DNA from: Nocardia salmonicida NBRC 13393
GTDB taxonomy: Bacteria; Actinomycetota; Actinomycetes; Mycobacteriales; Mycobacteriaceae
Assembly (NCBI RefSeq): GCF_001613085.1
Contig: NZ_BDBR01000022.1
Location: 1-64,000, forward strand
Reading direction: 5' to 3'
Length of the DNA stretch: 64,000 nt
Part shown: positions 33,372 through 40,805 of the stretch, in pieces
How positions within the stretch are numbered: position 1 is the first letter of the stretch
Layout: each line of letters starts with the position of its first letter
Translations under genes and position numbers: made by a program
Notes under the pieces: generated by a model
The model's input: only the letters and a program-made list of their open reading frames with translations
Told to the model about the DNA's origin: nothing
Databases searched by the model: none

Positions 33372-34642
33372 CGGTCCGCCTTCGTCGGTGCGGTGGCGAA
33401 CAATTCGTTCGCCTTGGCGTCGGTCACGATGCGGGCGACCTCGAGCATGCCGCGCTCGGCCGGGAAGGTCATCACCAATCCCATGGCCAGATCGCGCAGT
33501 GCGCGCCCGGCCACCCCGCTCATCCCCGCCGCGGACGTGCCGCCCGCCTTGAACGCGCCGAGCGCGACCTGGAAGCAGGCTTCGGTCACCGCGCCCTTGC
33601 CGAGACGCCACTGGGTGAACACCTCCGACTTCGGTTTGAACGGCGGCTCCGCGGTTTCCACGGTCAGCTGATAGCGCAACCAGAGGTAGGCGGTCTGCAA
33701 GTGTCGTGTCATCTCACCGATGAGGACCTGGTGCACCGGCGAGGAAGCGATCGGTTCGCCGGTATCGGCGAAGGTCTTCGTGGTCGTCGCCGCGAGCATC
33801 TCGTCGTAGACATTCTGCGCGCAGCCGGTGTAGGCCGCCGCGATGGCGAGCTGGTTGCCGACGAAACTGCCTCTGCTCATGGTGAGCATCTTCGCGAACG
33901 CGCCGGGCACCGCCAAGGCTTCGTCCTCGGGGACGAAGACCTCGTCGAGTCGAATGCCGTTGTTGGCGGTGGCCCGCATGCCGAGCCCGTCCCAGGGCGC
34001 CCGCACGCTCACCCCCGGCGCGTCGCGGGGCACGAAGAAGGTCGCCAGCCCCTCGGCGGTGTCGTATCCCTCGAGCTTGGCCGAGGTCAGGTAGAAGTCG
34101 GCCACTCCGGTCGCGCAGCCGAATGACTTCTCGCCCTGCAGGATCCAGCCGCCCTCGACCTTGCGGGCGGTGGTGGCGATGGTGATGTTCGCGGCGGCAG
34201 TCTTGATCGCTTCAGAGGCGAAGTTCGCGAGCCACGTGCCTTCGGCCATACGAGTGAGGACCTTCTCGGCGAAGGCCCGCACGACGGGGATCTCGTCGTC
34301 GGCGAACAGTCCGGCATCGATGGCCTCCAGCGGGAGCAGGCCGCGGGAGGCGCTCGTGTTGTGGAAGAAGAACGCCAGCGCGGTGGAAGGGCAGGCGGTA
34401 CCCATCGCGAAGGTGGCGGCGGCCAGATCACGCAGGGTGCCGCCGAGTCCGCCGTACTTCTCTGGTACCACCAGCCCGAGCAGCCCGGCCGCGCGTAACA
34501 GTTCGACGTGGCCGGGTGGGAAAGTGCCGAGCCGATCGGCTTCCTCGGCGGCCGCGCGCAGGACAGGCAGCACGTCGTCGACCCGTTGTGCGCGTGCGCG
34601 TTCGGCGTCGGTCATGTCCTCGACGAGTCGTGCACCGATCAT
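33368..34642 (-). CDS. Acyl-CoA-dehydrogenase-fold flavoprotein (possible monooxygenase)
   Basis: A 424-residue protein of the acyl-CoA dehydrogenase superfamily. LLGLVVPEKYGGLGGTLRD and GEKSFGCATGVADFYL are seen, then the beta domain (FFVPRDAPGVSVRAPWDGLGMRAT) and the helical C-terminal domain. The immediately upstream gene, overlapping by ATGA, is a flavin reductase. That pairing is typical of two-component class D monooxygenases (HsaA/DszC/HpaB type) with this fold. I therefore prefer oxygenation of a catabolite over CoA-ester dehydrogenation. The usual dehydrogenase Glu base is not evident in the C-terminal helix. The alternative is a true acyl-CoA dehydrogenase for a side-chain acid. Confidence 0.8.
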   Translation of the reverse strand: MIGARLVEDMTDAERARAQRVDDVLPVLRAAAEEADRLGTFPPGHVELLRAAGLLGLVVPEKYGGLGGTLRDLAAATFAMGTACPSTALAFFFHNTSASRGLLPLEAIDAGLFADDEIPVVRAFAEKVLTRMAEGTWLANFASEAIKTAAANITIATTARKVEGGWILQGEKSFGCATGVADFYLTSAKLEGYDTAEGLATFFVPRDAPGVSVRAPWDGLGMRATANNGIRLDEVFVPEDEALAVPGAFAKMLTMSRGSFVGNQLAIAAAYTGCAQNVYDEMLAATTTKTFADTGEPIASSPVHQVLIGEMTRHLQTAYLWLRYQLTVETAEPPFKPKSEVFTQWRLGKGAVTEACFQVALGAFKAGGTSAAGMSGVAGRALRDLAMGLVMTFPAERGMLEVARIVTDAKANELFATAPTKADR

Positions 34643-35127
34643 CGGATGATCCCCTCGTGGTAGTTACGGTCGTGGTAGATGAGTGGCGCGGCGGGCCGGG
34701 GCGTCGCGGCATCCTGCACGGACCCGACGACGATGGTGTGGTCGCCCGCGGTGTGGCAGTCGGTGAGAGCGCAATCGAGCCACGCGACGGCGTCGGTCAA
34801 TACCGCCGCGCCGGTGCGAGCGGTGTCCCAATGCCCGGTGGCGAAGCGATCCGCTGGTGCGGACCCGGCGATGGACGCGAAGCGTCTGCCGATGGCCTCG
34901 TGATCGTGCCCGAGGACGTTGACCGCGAAAATACCGCTCTCGCGGATCATTCGGCAGGTCGTGCTCGTGGAAGCGAGGCAGATCGAGATGAGCGGCGGGT
35001 CGAGGGACACGCTGGTGAACGAACTGGCCGTCATGCCGTGTCGGCCGCCGTCGGCCCTGGCGGTGGTGACGACCACGACGCCGCTGGCCCATTGGGCCAG
35101 GACCGCGCGGAGAATGTTCGGCTCCAC
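34639..35127 (-). CDS. NAD(P)H:flavin oxidoreductase
   Basis: A flavin reductase of the DIM6/NTAB (HpaC-like) type, about 162 residues. It shows RAVLAQWASGVVVVTT, GMTASSFTSVSLDPPLISICL, SGIFAVNVLGHDHEAIGRRFA and a C-terminal DRNYHEG. It supplies reduced flavin to the flavoprotein encoded next. An in-frame ATG exists at 35196, but the locus operator (35138-35162) would then lie inside the gene. The GTG at 35127, where family homology begins, is therefore chosen. It is the first gene of the operon that reads leftward to 29420, and it is divergent from the IclR regulator gene. Confidence 0.85.
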   Translation of the reverse strand: MEPNILRAVLAQWASGVVVVTTARADGGRHGMTASSFTSVSLDPPLISICLASTSTTCRMIRESGIFAVNVLGHDHEAIGRRFASIAGSAPADRFATGHWDTARTGAAVLTDAVAWLDCALTDCHTAGDHTIVVGSVQDAATPRPAAPLIYHDRNYHEGIIR

Positions 35128-35137
35128 CTGGACATCC

Positions 35138-35162
35138 GTTTCGATAGTGGAAACATTGTTCC
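35138..35162. promoter_or_regulatory. Locus operator, copy 5
   Basis: GTTTC (35138-35142), seven bases, GAAAC (35150-35154), three bases, GTTCC (35158-35162). It lies just upstream of the flavin reductase GTG and would block the leftward oxidative operon. Confidence 0.78.
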
Positions 35163-35218
35163 ACTCACGGTAACGCTCGATACCGACTCGACGCAAGCGT
35201 CATCCCGATGGGGATGGT

Positions 35219-35235
35219 GTTTCCCATCGGGAAAT
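35219..35235. promoter_or_regulatory. Locus operator, copy 6 (IclR own promoter)
   Basis: GTTTC (35219-35223), seven bases, GAAAT (35231-35235), ending 20 bp before the IclR GTG start. TTTCCCATCGGGAAA makes it strongly palindromic. Its position suggests autoregulation. Confidence 0.72.
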
Positions 35236-35255
35236 CGACCACTTAGACTGTCGTT

Positions 35256-36041
35256 GTGCCCGAAATCGAATCCGACAACCAGAGCCGGTCGATCGCCGCG
35301 GTCGAACGCGCCATGGATGTGCTGCTGCTGTTCGGCCGTAGCGGCCGGCCCGACCTCGGCGTCACCGAGATCGCCACCGAACTCGGTATCACCAAGGCCG
35401 CGGTGCACCGGATTCTCACCGCGCTGCGCAATCGCGACCTCATCACCCTCGAACCGGCTACTCGGCGTTACGCACTCGGACATGCCGCCATCGCGCTCGG
35501 CCGGGCGTATCTGGCGCGCACCGATCTTCGGGTGATGGCCGCGCCGGAGCTGCGCAGGCTGGCGTCGGTGACCGGCGAGACCGCCACCCTGTCGATTCGC
35601 CGCGGCGACACCAGGTTGTACGTGGATCAGGTGGTGCCGGATCAGGAATTGCGGATGGAGGTCGTGCTCGGTGTGCCGTACCCGCTGTACGCGGGCAGTT
35701 CCTCCAAGGTGATCCTGGCGTTCCTGCGCAAGGAGGAGATCGACGAATATCTGAGCAGGCACGAGCTGACCGCGTTCACCGACGCGACGATCACGTCGGC
35801 CCGCAAGTTGCGCACGGAACTGAACGCCACGAAGAAGCGTGGTCATGCGATCTCGATGGGAGAGCGTCAGATCGGGGCGGCCTCCATCGCCGCGCCGATC
35901 CTCGACCACGACGGTGGGGTCGTCGCCGCGATCAGTGTGTGCGGTCCGCTCTCGCGCTTCCAGCCGCGCATGGCCGACTGTGTTCCGATGCTGCTGAAGG
36001 CGGCCGGGGCGATCTCGGCCCAATTGGGCTACACGGCGTAG
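35256..36041 (+). CDS. IclR-family transcriptional regulator
   Basis: A 261-residue IclR protein. The N-terminal winged HTH (about residues 12-75) includes AVERAMDVLLLFGRSG, LGVTEIATELGITKAAVHRIL and RRYALGH. The C-terminal GAF-like effector domain (about 80-255) includes TGETATLSIRRGDTRLYVDQ, GVPYPLYAGSSSKVILAFL and RGHAISMGERQIGAASIAAPI. IclR proteins bind small acids or aromatics and repress or activate catabolic genes, usually including their own. It lies in the middle of the catabolic locus and has the locus operator before its GTG start. I infer that it is the regulator that reads all ten operator copies. Confidence 0.9.
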   Translation: MPEIESDNQSRSIAAVERAMDVLLLFGRSGRPDLGVTEIATELGITKAAVHRILTALRNRDLITLEPATRRYALGHAAIALGRAYLARTDLRVMAAPELRRLASVTGETATLSIRRGDTRLYVDQVVPDQELRMEVVLGVPYPLYAGSSSKVILAFLRKEEIDEYLSRHELTAFTDATITSARKLRTELNATKKRGHAISMGERQIGAASIAAPILDHDGGVVAAISVCGPLSRFQPRMADCVPMLLKAAGAISAQLGYTA

Positions 36042-36048
36042 CCACGTC

Positions 36049-36756
36049 TCACAGCTGGGCACCGGGCTTGACGACGCCGAGTGCCGCCGCCGCGAGCACA
36101 CTGCCCCAGATCAGCCACACATAGGGGAGGCAACCGTCGACGCTGCGCCGCAAGGTGCGCTCGACGGCCTCGCTCGACCCCTCGGTCATCAGGGTGCCGA
36201 AGGCCGCACCGAAGGGCCGCAAGGTCATTCGGATGCCGAGCCCCGCGGCGATCGCCAGGGTGTACAGCAGAATTTTCGCGCCGAGCCAGCGTGGGTTGGT
36301 CGTGACGCCGAACGGCTCGCTCGCCAGCAGGGCGTAGCCGCCTGCTCCGGTCATGGCCGCGATCACCGCGATCCGGATGGTGAGGTCGGCGCGACGGATC
36401 GAGGCGACTTTCCCGTGCGTGCGGTGTGCCTGCACCGCCAGCGCCAACCAGCCCGCGGCGAAGATCCACACCAGCACGACCGACCACCAGGGAAACAGGG
36501 CGATGCCGAACAGGCTCGCACCGTGTGGCTCCAGTGCCATCAGCGTGATTCCGCTGGGTAGGAACAGGACCAGGCAGACCTTCGGCGCCAGATCCAAGCC
36601 GCTCATGATCGTCAGCGCCGTGGCGCGGGCGGGCGGACTGAGCGCCGGATCGATCACTGACCGGCTGGAATAGAACACGCCGAGATCGCCGCCGAGCCAG
36701 AACACGAACAGCGTCAGGTGCAGCACGATCCACCAACCGTGCGGATGTTGGCCCAT
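36049..36756 (-). CDS. Six-helix membrane protein, CopD-like
   Basis: A 235-residue protein with about six membrane helices. WWIVLHLTLFVFWLGGDLGV in the first helix, with a His and the WLGGD turn, resembles CopD/YcnJ-type and related heme- or copper-handling membrane domains. Further hydrophobic helices carry few charges. The family is uncertain. It is divergent from the secreted hydrolase at 36859, with two operator clusters between them, and so belongs to the same regulon. A role in transport or in a membrane redox step of tetrapyrrole use is possible but unproven. Confidence 0.65.
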   Translation of the reverse strand: MGQHPHGWWIVLHLTLFVFWLGGDLGVFYSSRSVIDPALSPPARATALTIMSGLDLAPKVCLVLFLPSGITLMALEPHGASLFGIALFPWWSVVLVWIFAAGWLALAVQAHRTHGKVASIRRADLTIRIAVIAAMTGAGGYALLASEPFGVTTNPRWLGAKILLYTLAIAAGLGIRMTLRPFGAAFGTLMTEGSSEAVERTLRRSVDGCLPYVWLIWGSVLAAAALGVVKPGAQL

Positions 36757-36781
36757 GGGAATCCTCGTCCTCGACTTTCGG

Positions 36782-36794
36782 GAAACAGTGTTTC
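36782..36794. promoter_or_regulatory. Operator-like GAAAC-N3-GTTTC site
   Basis: GGGAAACAGTGTTTCC is a near-perfect palindrome with the inner GAAAC-N3-GTTTC spacing but without the N7 partner half. It lies 25 bp upstream of the membrane protein start at 36756. Confidence 0.65.
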
Positions 36795-36813
36795 CAAGTA
36801 CCGTTCCGCCTTA

Positions 36814-36848
36814 GTTTCATACCGAAACGCTGTTTCTGCAAACGAAAC
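36814..36848. promoter_or_regulatory. Locus operator, copy 7 (four half-sites)
   Basis: Half-sites are GTTTC (36814), GAAAC (36824), GTTTC (36832) and GAAAC (36844). The last pair has the exact N7 spacing, the middle pair N3, and the first pair N5. It ends 10 bp before the start of the secreted hydrolase. Confidence 0.75.
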
Positions 36849-36858
36849 GGGGGGCTCC

Positions 36859-37755
36859 ATGCGCGCCTTCTTCCTGACCGTCTTCTGTCTGCTCTCGGTG
36901 ACTGTGACAACACCAGCACCCGCCTCCGCCGAGCTCGGCGTCGCCCACTTCGAGACCCACGTCGCCGGTGACGCGACCACGGTCTGGTATCCGCTGGGCG
37001 CCGATCGCGCACTACCGGTGGCGGCGGTGCTGCCCGGCGCTGACGTCAAGCGCGAGTACTACGGTCGGTTCGCCACCGAACTCGCCGGATACGGCTTCGT
37101 GGTGGTGATTCCCGAGCACTACCCGCTGCCGTTCGTCGACCGCAGCCTGGCCAGTGAATACTCGCTCACCGATATCGCGGCGTGGGCGCACGCTCAACCG
37201 GGGGACCCGTCCTCACCGGTGCGAACCGTCATCGACCCGGAAACCCTGGTGGCCGCCGGGCATTCCTTCGGTGGCGCGACGGCCCTCTACGCTGCCGCGA
37301 ACCGATGCCAGCTGCCGTTCTGCTTCGGTGTGTCGTATCGGCACCCGCCCGAACTGCGCGCGATCGTCGGCCACGGCACCAACACCACGATCGGCGCAAG
37401 TGTGGATCCGGTGCGGGTGAACGACATTCCGACGATGCTGATCAACGGCACACTCGACGGTGTCTCCGAACCCGTCGAGGCCTACGACACCTTCACCCGA
37501 TTGACCGGCGCACCGGCCGCGGCCTTCGTGAGACTTGTCGGGGCGAACCACTTCGGCCTCATCGATCAGAACAACCCGCCCGGCGCCGTACCCGACCTGC
37601 ACGAGTCGACCATGCCTCGTGATCAGTCGGTGTACGCCGCCGCGCGGTGGACCGCACTGTGGTTCCGCGCCCAGCTCGGTGATGCCGAGGCGCGCGAGTG
37701 CATCGATCGCGCCGCCGCGGGATCCGACCCCACGGTGACCATCGAATTGCGCTGA
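36859..37755 (+). CDS. Secreted chlorophyllase-like alpha/beta hydrolase
   Basis: A 298-residue protein with a signal peptide (residues 1-24, MRAFFLTVFCLLSVTVTTPA...). The mature hydrolase has VAAVLPGADVKREYYGRFATE and VAAGHSFGGATALY (nucleophile Ser), then the acid in INGTLDGVSEP and the His in LVGANHFGLIDQ. The GANHFG block is shared with the cytoplasmic hydrolase at 23024-23989, so the two are probably paralogues in different compartments. A purine-rich GGGG stretch precedes the ATG at 36859. The operator cluster immediately upstream ties it to the locus. I infer extracellular de-esterification of a pigment or lipid ester. Confidence 0.8.
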   Translation: MRAFFLTVFCLLSVTVTTPAPASAELGVAHFETHVAGDATTVWYPLGADRALPVAAVLPGADVKREYYGRFATELAGYGFVVVIPEHYPLPFVDRSLASEYSLTDIAAWAHAQPGDPSSPVRTVIDPETLVAAGHSFGGATALYAAANRCQLPFCFGVSYRHPPELRAIVGHGTNTTIGASVDPVRVNDIPTMLINGTLDGVSEPVEAYDTFTRLTGAPAAAFVRLVGANHFGLIDQNNPPGAVPDLHESTMPRDQSVYAAARWTALWFRAQLGDAEARECIDRAAAGSDPTVTIELR

Positions 37756-37770
37756 AACACAGTGCGGTGC

Positions 37771-37808
37771 TGATGGTTCCGTCGCCGAGTAAAGCGGCGG
37801 AACCATCA
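37771..37808. terminator. Bidirectional terminator hairpin
   Basis: TGATGGTTCCG (from 37771) pairs with CGGAACCATCA (to 37808), with further pairs towards a short loop. It sits exactly between two convergent genes. Confidence 0.8.
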
Positions 37809-37828
37809 GTCGATCCGAGGGCTCCGGT

Positions 37829-38446
37829 TCAGCGCAGTACCGCGAGGGCTTCCTCGAGGCCGAGGACATCGGCGTACTTGATGTCGAGGTCGGTGAGGTT
37901 GGCCTCGTGCAGGGCGGCGTCACGATCGCCGCAGGCGTCGGCGACGACCAGTGGTCGGAAACCGTGCTGCATCGCATCGGTCGCCGAGGCGCGCACGCAA
38001 CCGCTGGTGGTGAGACCGACGATGACGAGGGTGTCGATGCGCTGAGCGGCCAGCGTCGCCGCCAGCGGAGTTGCGTGGAATGCGCTCGGGTACTGCTTGG
38101 TGATGACCACGTCACCGGGGGCCGGTGCCGGGTCGTCGAGAAAGTCGCCGAGCGGATTGCCCTGCTCGAAGACCCGGAGCACGGGTACCTTGCGACGGAA
38201 CAGCCCGCCGTCGGGACCATTCGGCTCGAAACGGACCCGGGTGAAGATCACCGGCAGTCCGGATTCTCGTGCCCGCGCGACCACGGCAGCGGCGGCGCGC
38301 ACCGCGTCCTCCACCGGTGCGCGCAGCGGTGAGCCGTCGGTGACGTAGGCGGCGCAGATGTCGACCACCAGCACGGCGGGGGAGTTGCCCGCGCCGAGGC
38401 GCGCGCTGTAGCCGGAGCGACGGTATTCGCCCGCACGATCGGTCAT
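37829..38446 (-). CDS. Isochorismatase-family amidase (maleamate amidohydrolase-like)
   Basis: A 205-residue cysteine hydrolase of the isochorismatase fold. The triad is visible: Asp in VLVVDICAAY, Lys in VITKQYPSAF and Cys in GLTTSGCVRASATD. The N-terminal Y-x-x-x-GY-x-x-R-x-G-x-G-x-S-PA pattern and GSPLRAP are typical of maleamate amidohydrolase (NicF) and N-carbamoylsarcosine amidase. NicF-type enzymes convert maleamate to maleate plus ammonia. A start at 38446 with GGAGG replaces a longer open frame. It is the second gene after a CoA transferase (13 bp gap), which supports deamination of a maleamate-type acid before or beside CoA activation. Confidence 0.8.
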   Translation of the reverse strand: MTDRAGEYRRSGYSARLGAGNSPAVLVVDICAAYVTDGSPLRAPVEDAVRAAAAVVARARESGLPVIFTRVRFEPNGPDGGLFRRKVPVLRVFEQGNPLGDFLDDPAPAPGDVVITKQYPSAFHATPLAATLAAQRIDTLVIVGLTTSGCVRASATDAMQHGFRPLVVADACGDRDAALHEANLTDLDIKYADVLGLEEALAVLR

Positions 38447-38459
38447 GGCGGCCTCCTTC

Positions 38460-39674
38460 TCAGATGACGCCGTCGGCGGCGAGTCGGCCGATGGCCTTCT
38501 CGTCGAGACCGAGCAGGCCGCCGTAGACATCCTGGTTGTGTTCGCCGAGCTCCGGGCCGGGATGGCGCACCGATCCCGGGGTCTCGCTCAGTTTCGGGAA
38601 GACGTTCTGCATCGGCAGCTCGCCGAACTCCGGATGCGCGAGTCGGACGATGGCCTCGCGCGCGGCGAAGTGCGGGTCGGTGAACATATCTCGCGCGGTG
38701 AAGATCCGGCCCGCTGGTACGCCCGCCGCGTGCAGCTGCGCGAGCAGCTCCTCGGTCTCGAACGTCGCGGTCCACGCGGCGATCAGGTCGTCCAACTCGG
38801 TCATCCGGGCGCCGCGGGCGTTGTGTGTCGAATACCGTTCGTCGGTCGCGAGTTCGGGGCGGCCCATGGCCTTGACGAGGCGGGCGAAGACGGTGTCCTG
38901 GTTCGCGGCGACCAGGATCATCTCGCCACCGAGGGTGGGGTAGATATTGCTGGGTGCGACATTCGGCAGCACCGATCCGGTGCGCTCGCGCTGATACCCG
39001 GTGACCGCGAATTCGGGGAGAAGTGACTCCATCATCGCGAGCACCGCCTCGTAGATGGCCGAGTCCACCATCTGGCCGCGCCCGGTATTCGCGCGGTGGT
39101 GCACCGCCGCGAGGGTGCCGATGGTGGCGAAGACCGCGGCGAGCGAGTCGCCGAGCGAGATGCCCGCTCGGGCCGGGGCATGGTCGGGATCGCCGGTCAC
39201 ATAGCGGATTCCGCCCATGGCCTCCCCGATGGAGCCGTATCCGGCGCGCGGCGAGTACGGCCCGGACTGGCCGTATCCGGTGACACGCACCATGATCAGC
39301 CCGGGATTGTGCTCGCGGAGCCGGTCGAATCCGAGGCCCCAGCGTTCCATGGTGCCGGGCCGGAAGTTCTCGATCACGATATCGGCGCGCTCGATCAGCT
39401 GCCGTGCCAGCTGCTGCCCGCCGGGATCGCGAAGGTTGCAGGTCACCGACTTCTTGTTCCTGGCCACCACCGGCCACCACAGCGACTTGCCCGCCGACTG
39501 CTCCCGGCCCCACTGCCGCATCGGATCGCCGGTGCCGGGGGATTCCAGCTTGATCACCTCGGCGCCGAGATCGCCGAGCAGCTGGCCGGCGAACGGTCCG
39601 GCGAGCAGCTGACCCATCTCCACTACCCGCAGGTCGGCAAGCGGACCTGTCGGTGTTGTCGCCTCGACTGCCAT
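38460..39674 (-). CDS. CaiB/BaiF class III CoA transferase 1
   Basis: About 404 residues of the formyl-CoA-transferase family. It has LRVVEMGQLLAGPFAGQLLGDLGAEVIKLE at the start, DPMRQWG and KKSVTCNLRDPGG. VTGYGQSGPYSPRAGYG precedes the catalytic Asp in ISLGDSLAAVFA, and NQDTVFARL follows. The enzyme moves CoA between carboxylates such as succinyl-CoA and a dicarboxylate. The start at 39674 follows GGAG. Longer in-frame starts up to 39776 would cover the palindrome at 39741. It is co-transcribed with the maleamate-amidase-like gene and divergent from an HMG-CoA-lyase-like gene. Mesaconate- or itaconate-like acids are reasonable acceptors. Confidence 0.88.
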   Translation of the reverse strand: MAVEATTPTGPLADLRVVEMGQLLAGPFAGQLLGDLGAEVIKLESPGTGDPMRQWGREQSAGKSLWWPVVARNKKSVTCNLRDPGGQQLARQLIERADIVIENFRPGTMERWGLGFDRLREHNPGLIMVRVTGYGQSGPYSPRAGYGSIGEAMGGIRYVTGDPDHAPARAGISLGDSLAAVFATIGTLAAVHHRANTGRGQMVDSAIYEAVLAMMESLLPEFAVTGYQRERTGSVLPNVAPSNIYPTLGGEMILVAANQDTVFARLVKAMGRPELATDERYSTHNARGARMTELDDLIAAWTATFETEELLAQLHAAGVPAGRIFTARDMFTDPHFAAREAIVRLAHPEFGELPMQNVFPKLSETPGSVRHPGPELGEHNQDVYGGLLGLDEKAIGRLAADGVI

Positions 39675-39740
39675 GTGGTCGTCTCCATTCCGTGGTGCCT
39701 GCGTCGATGTCGCGGTGGACATATCGCGAACCGCCAGCTT

Positions 39741-39755
39741 GGATACAATGTATCC
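39741..39755. promoter_or_regulatory. Perfect palindrome GGATACAATGTATCC
   Basis: A 15-bp perfect palindrome (central A) between the divergent CoA-transferase and lyase genes. It resembles FadR-subfamily GntR operators. It is unlike the locus-wide GTTTC repeat, and no GntR gene lies in the window. Confidence 0.7.
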
Positions 39756-39832
39756 CGTAGCGGAACAGACCGGCAAGATGGCTCGGCTGCCCCGCGCCGG
39801 GAGCGTTGTGTCGACAGCAATCTGGAGGATCT

Positions 39833-40750
39833 GTGAACGTCACGTTGGTCGAGGTCGCGCCGAGGGACGGCCTACAGAACGAGCCGGTCGTCATCACGGT
39901 CGAGGACAAGATTCGGCTGATCCAACGCAGCGTCGACGCCGGACTGCGCCGGATCGAGGCGGTCAGCTTCGTCCACCCGAAGCGGGTGCCGCAGATGGCG
40001 GATGCGGAGGCCGTCATGGCGGGAGTGCCACGGATCGACGGCGTGTCCTACGCCGGGCTGATATTCAACGACCGCGGCTTGGATCGCGCGCTGGCGGCGG
40101 GTGTCGACGAGATCAATGTGGTGGTCGTCGCCACGGATTCGTTCAGCCTGCGCAACCAGGGCTGCTCGACCGAGCAGGGGATCGAGCGCTGGATGACGTT
40201 GGCGGCCAGAGCGAAAGAGGCGGGGGTGCGCCGCACGGTGACGATCGCCGCGGCGTTCGGCTGTCCCTTCGAGGGAAACGTCGCCGAATCGGCGGCGCTG
40301 GAACTCGTGCGCCGAGTCGCCGAGGCGCAACCCGAGGAGATCGCCCTCGCCGACACGATCGGCGTCGGCATCCCGGATCAAGTCAGCGCGCTCGCCACCG
40401 GCGTGGCGAGGATCGCCCCTGATGCGGACCTGCGGTTTCATTTCCACAACACCCGAAACACCGGCTACGCCAATGCCGTTGCGGCGCTGAACGCCGGTGT
40501 CGGCATCCTGGATACCAGCACCGGTGGCATCGGCGGCTGCCCCTTCGCACCCGCCGCGACGGGCAATATCGCCACCGAGGATCTGCTGTACACACTGGAC
40601 CGGATGGGCATCGAGACCGGCGTCCAGCTCGAGCGGGTCATCGAAACCGGTTCGTGGCTGGGCGAATTGCTCGGGCAGCCGGTGCCCGCTCTCCTCGGAC
40701 GGGCCGGTCTGTTCCCGGAACCGGCCGGAACCGCACCGGTCGACGCGTAA
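39833..40750 (+). CDS. HMG-CoA lyase family protein
   Basis: A 305-residue DRE-TIM metallolyase. VAPRDGLQNE carries the conserved Arg-Asp, and EAVSFVHPKRVPQMAD follows. The metal His pair lies in RFHFHNTRNTGYAN. The Cys-containing loop GGIGGCPFAPAATGNIATEDL near residue 235 is diagnostic for 3-hydroxy-3-methylglutaryl-CoA lyases. The family cleaves branched beta-hydroxyacyl-CoAs to acetyl-CoA plus a keto acid. GTG at 39833 is chosen because GGAGG stands 5 bp ahead. It is divergent from the CoA transferase operon across a 15-bp palindrome. In this locus it could cleave a hydroxymethylglutaryl- or citramalyl-type thioester derived from a pyrrole ring. Confidence 0.88.
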   Translation: MNVTLVEVAPRDGLQNEPVVITVEDKIRLIQRSVDAGLRRIEAVSFVHPKRVPQMADAEAVMAGVPRIDGVSYAGLIFNDRGLDRALAAGVDEINVVVVATDSFSLRNQGCSTEQGIERWMTLAARAKEAGVRRTVTIAAAFGCPFEGNVAESAALELVRRVAEAQPEEIALADTIGVGIPDQVSALATGVARIAPDADLRFHFHNTRNTGYANAVAALNAGVGILDTSTGGIGGCPFAPAATGNIATEDLLYTLDRMGIETGVQLERVIETGSWLGELLGQPVPALLGRAGLFPEPAGTAPVDA

Positions 40751-40773
40751 TCGTTGTTGTCGCACGCAGCGCT

Positions 40774-40799
40774 CCCCGCGGGCACAGTCTCGCGCGGGG
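40774..40799. terminator. Hairpin between convergent genes
   Basis: CCCCGCG (40774-40780) pairs with CGCGGGG (40793-40799) around a 12-base loop, between the lyase and the MmgE/PrpD gene. There is no T-run, as is common in actinobacteria. Confidence 0.6.
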
Positions 40800-40805
40800 G
40801 CGTCG

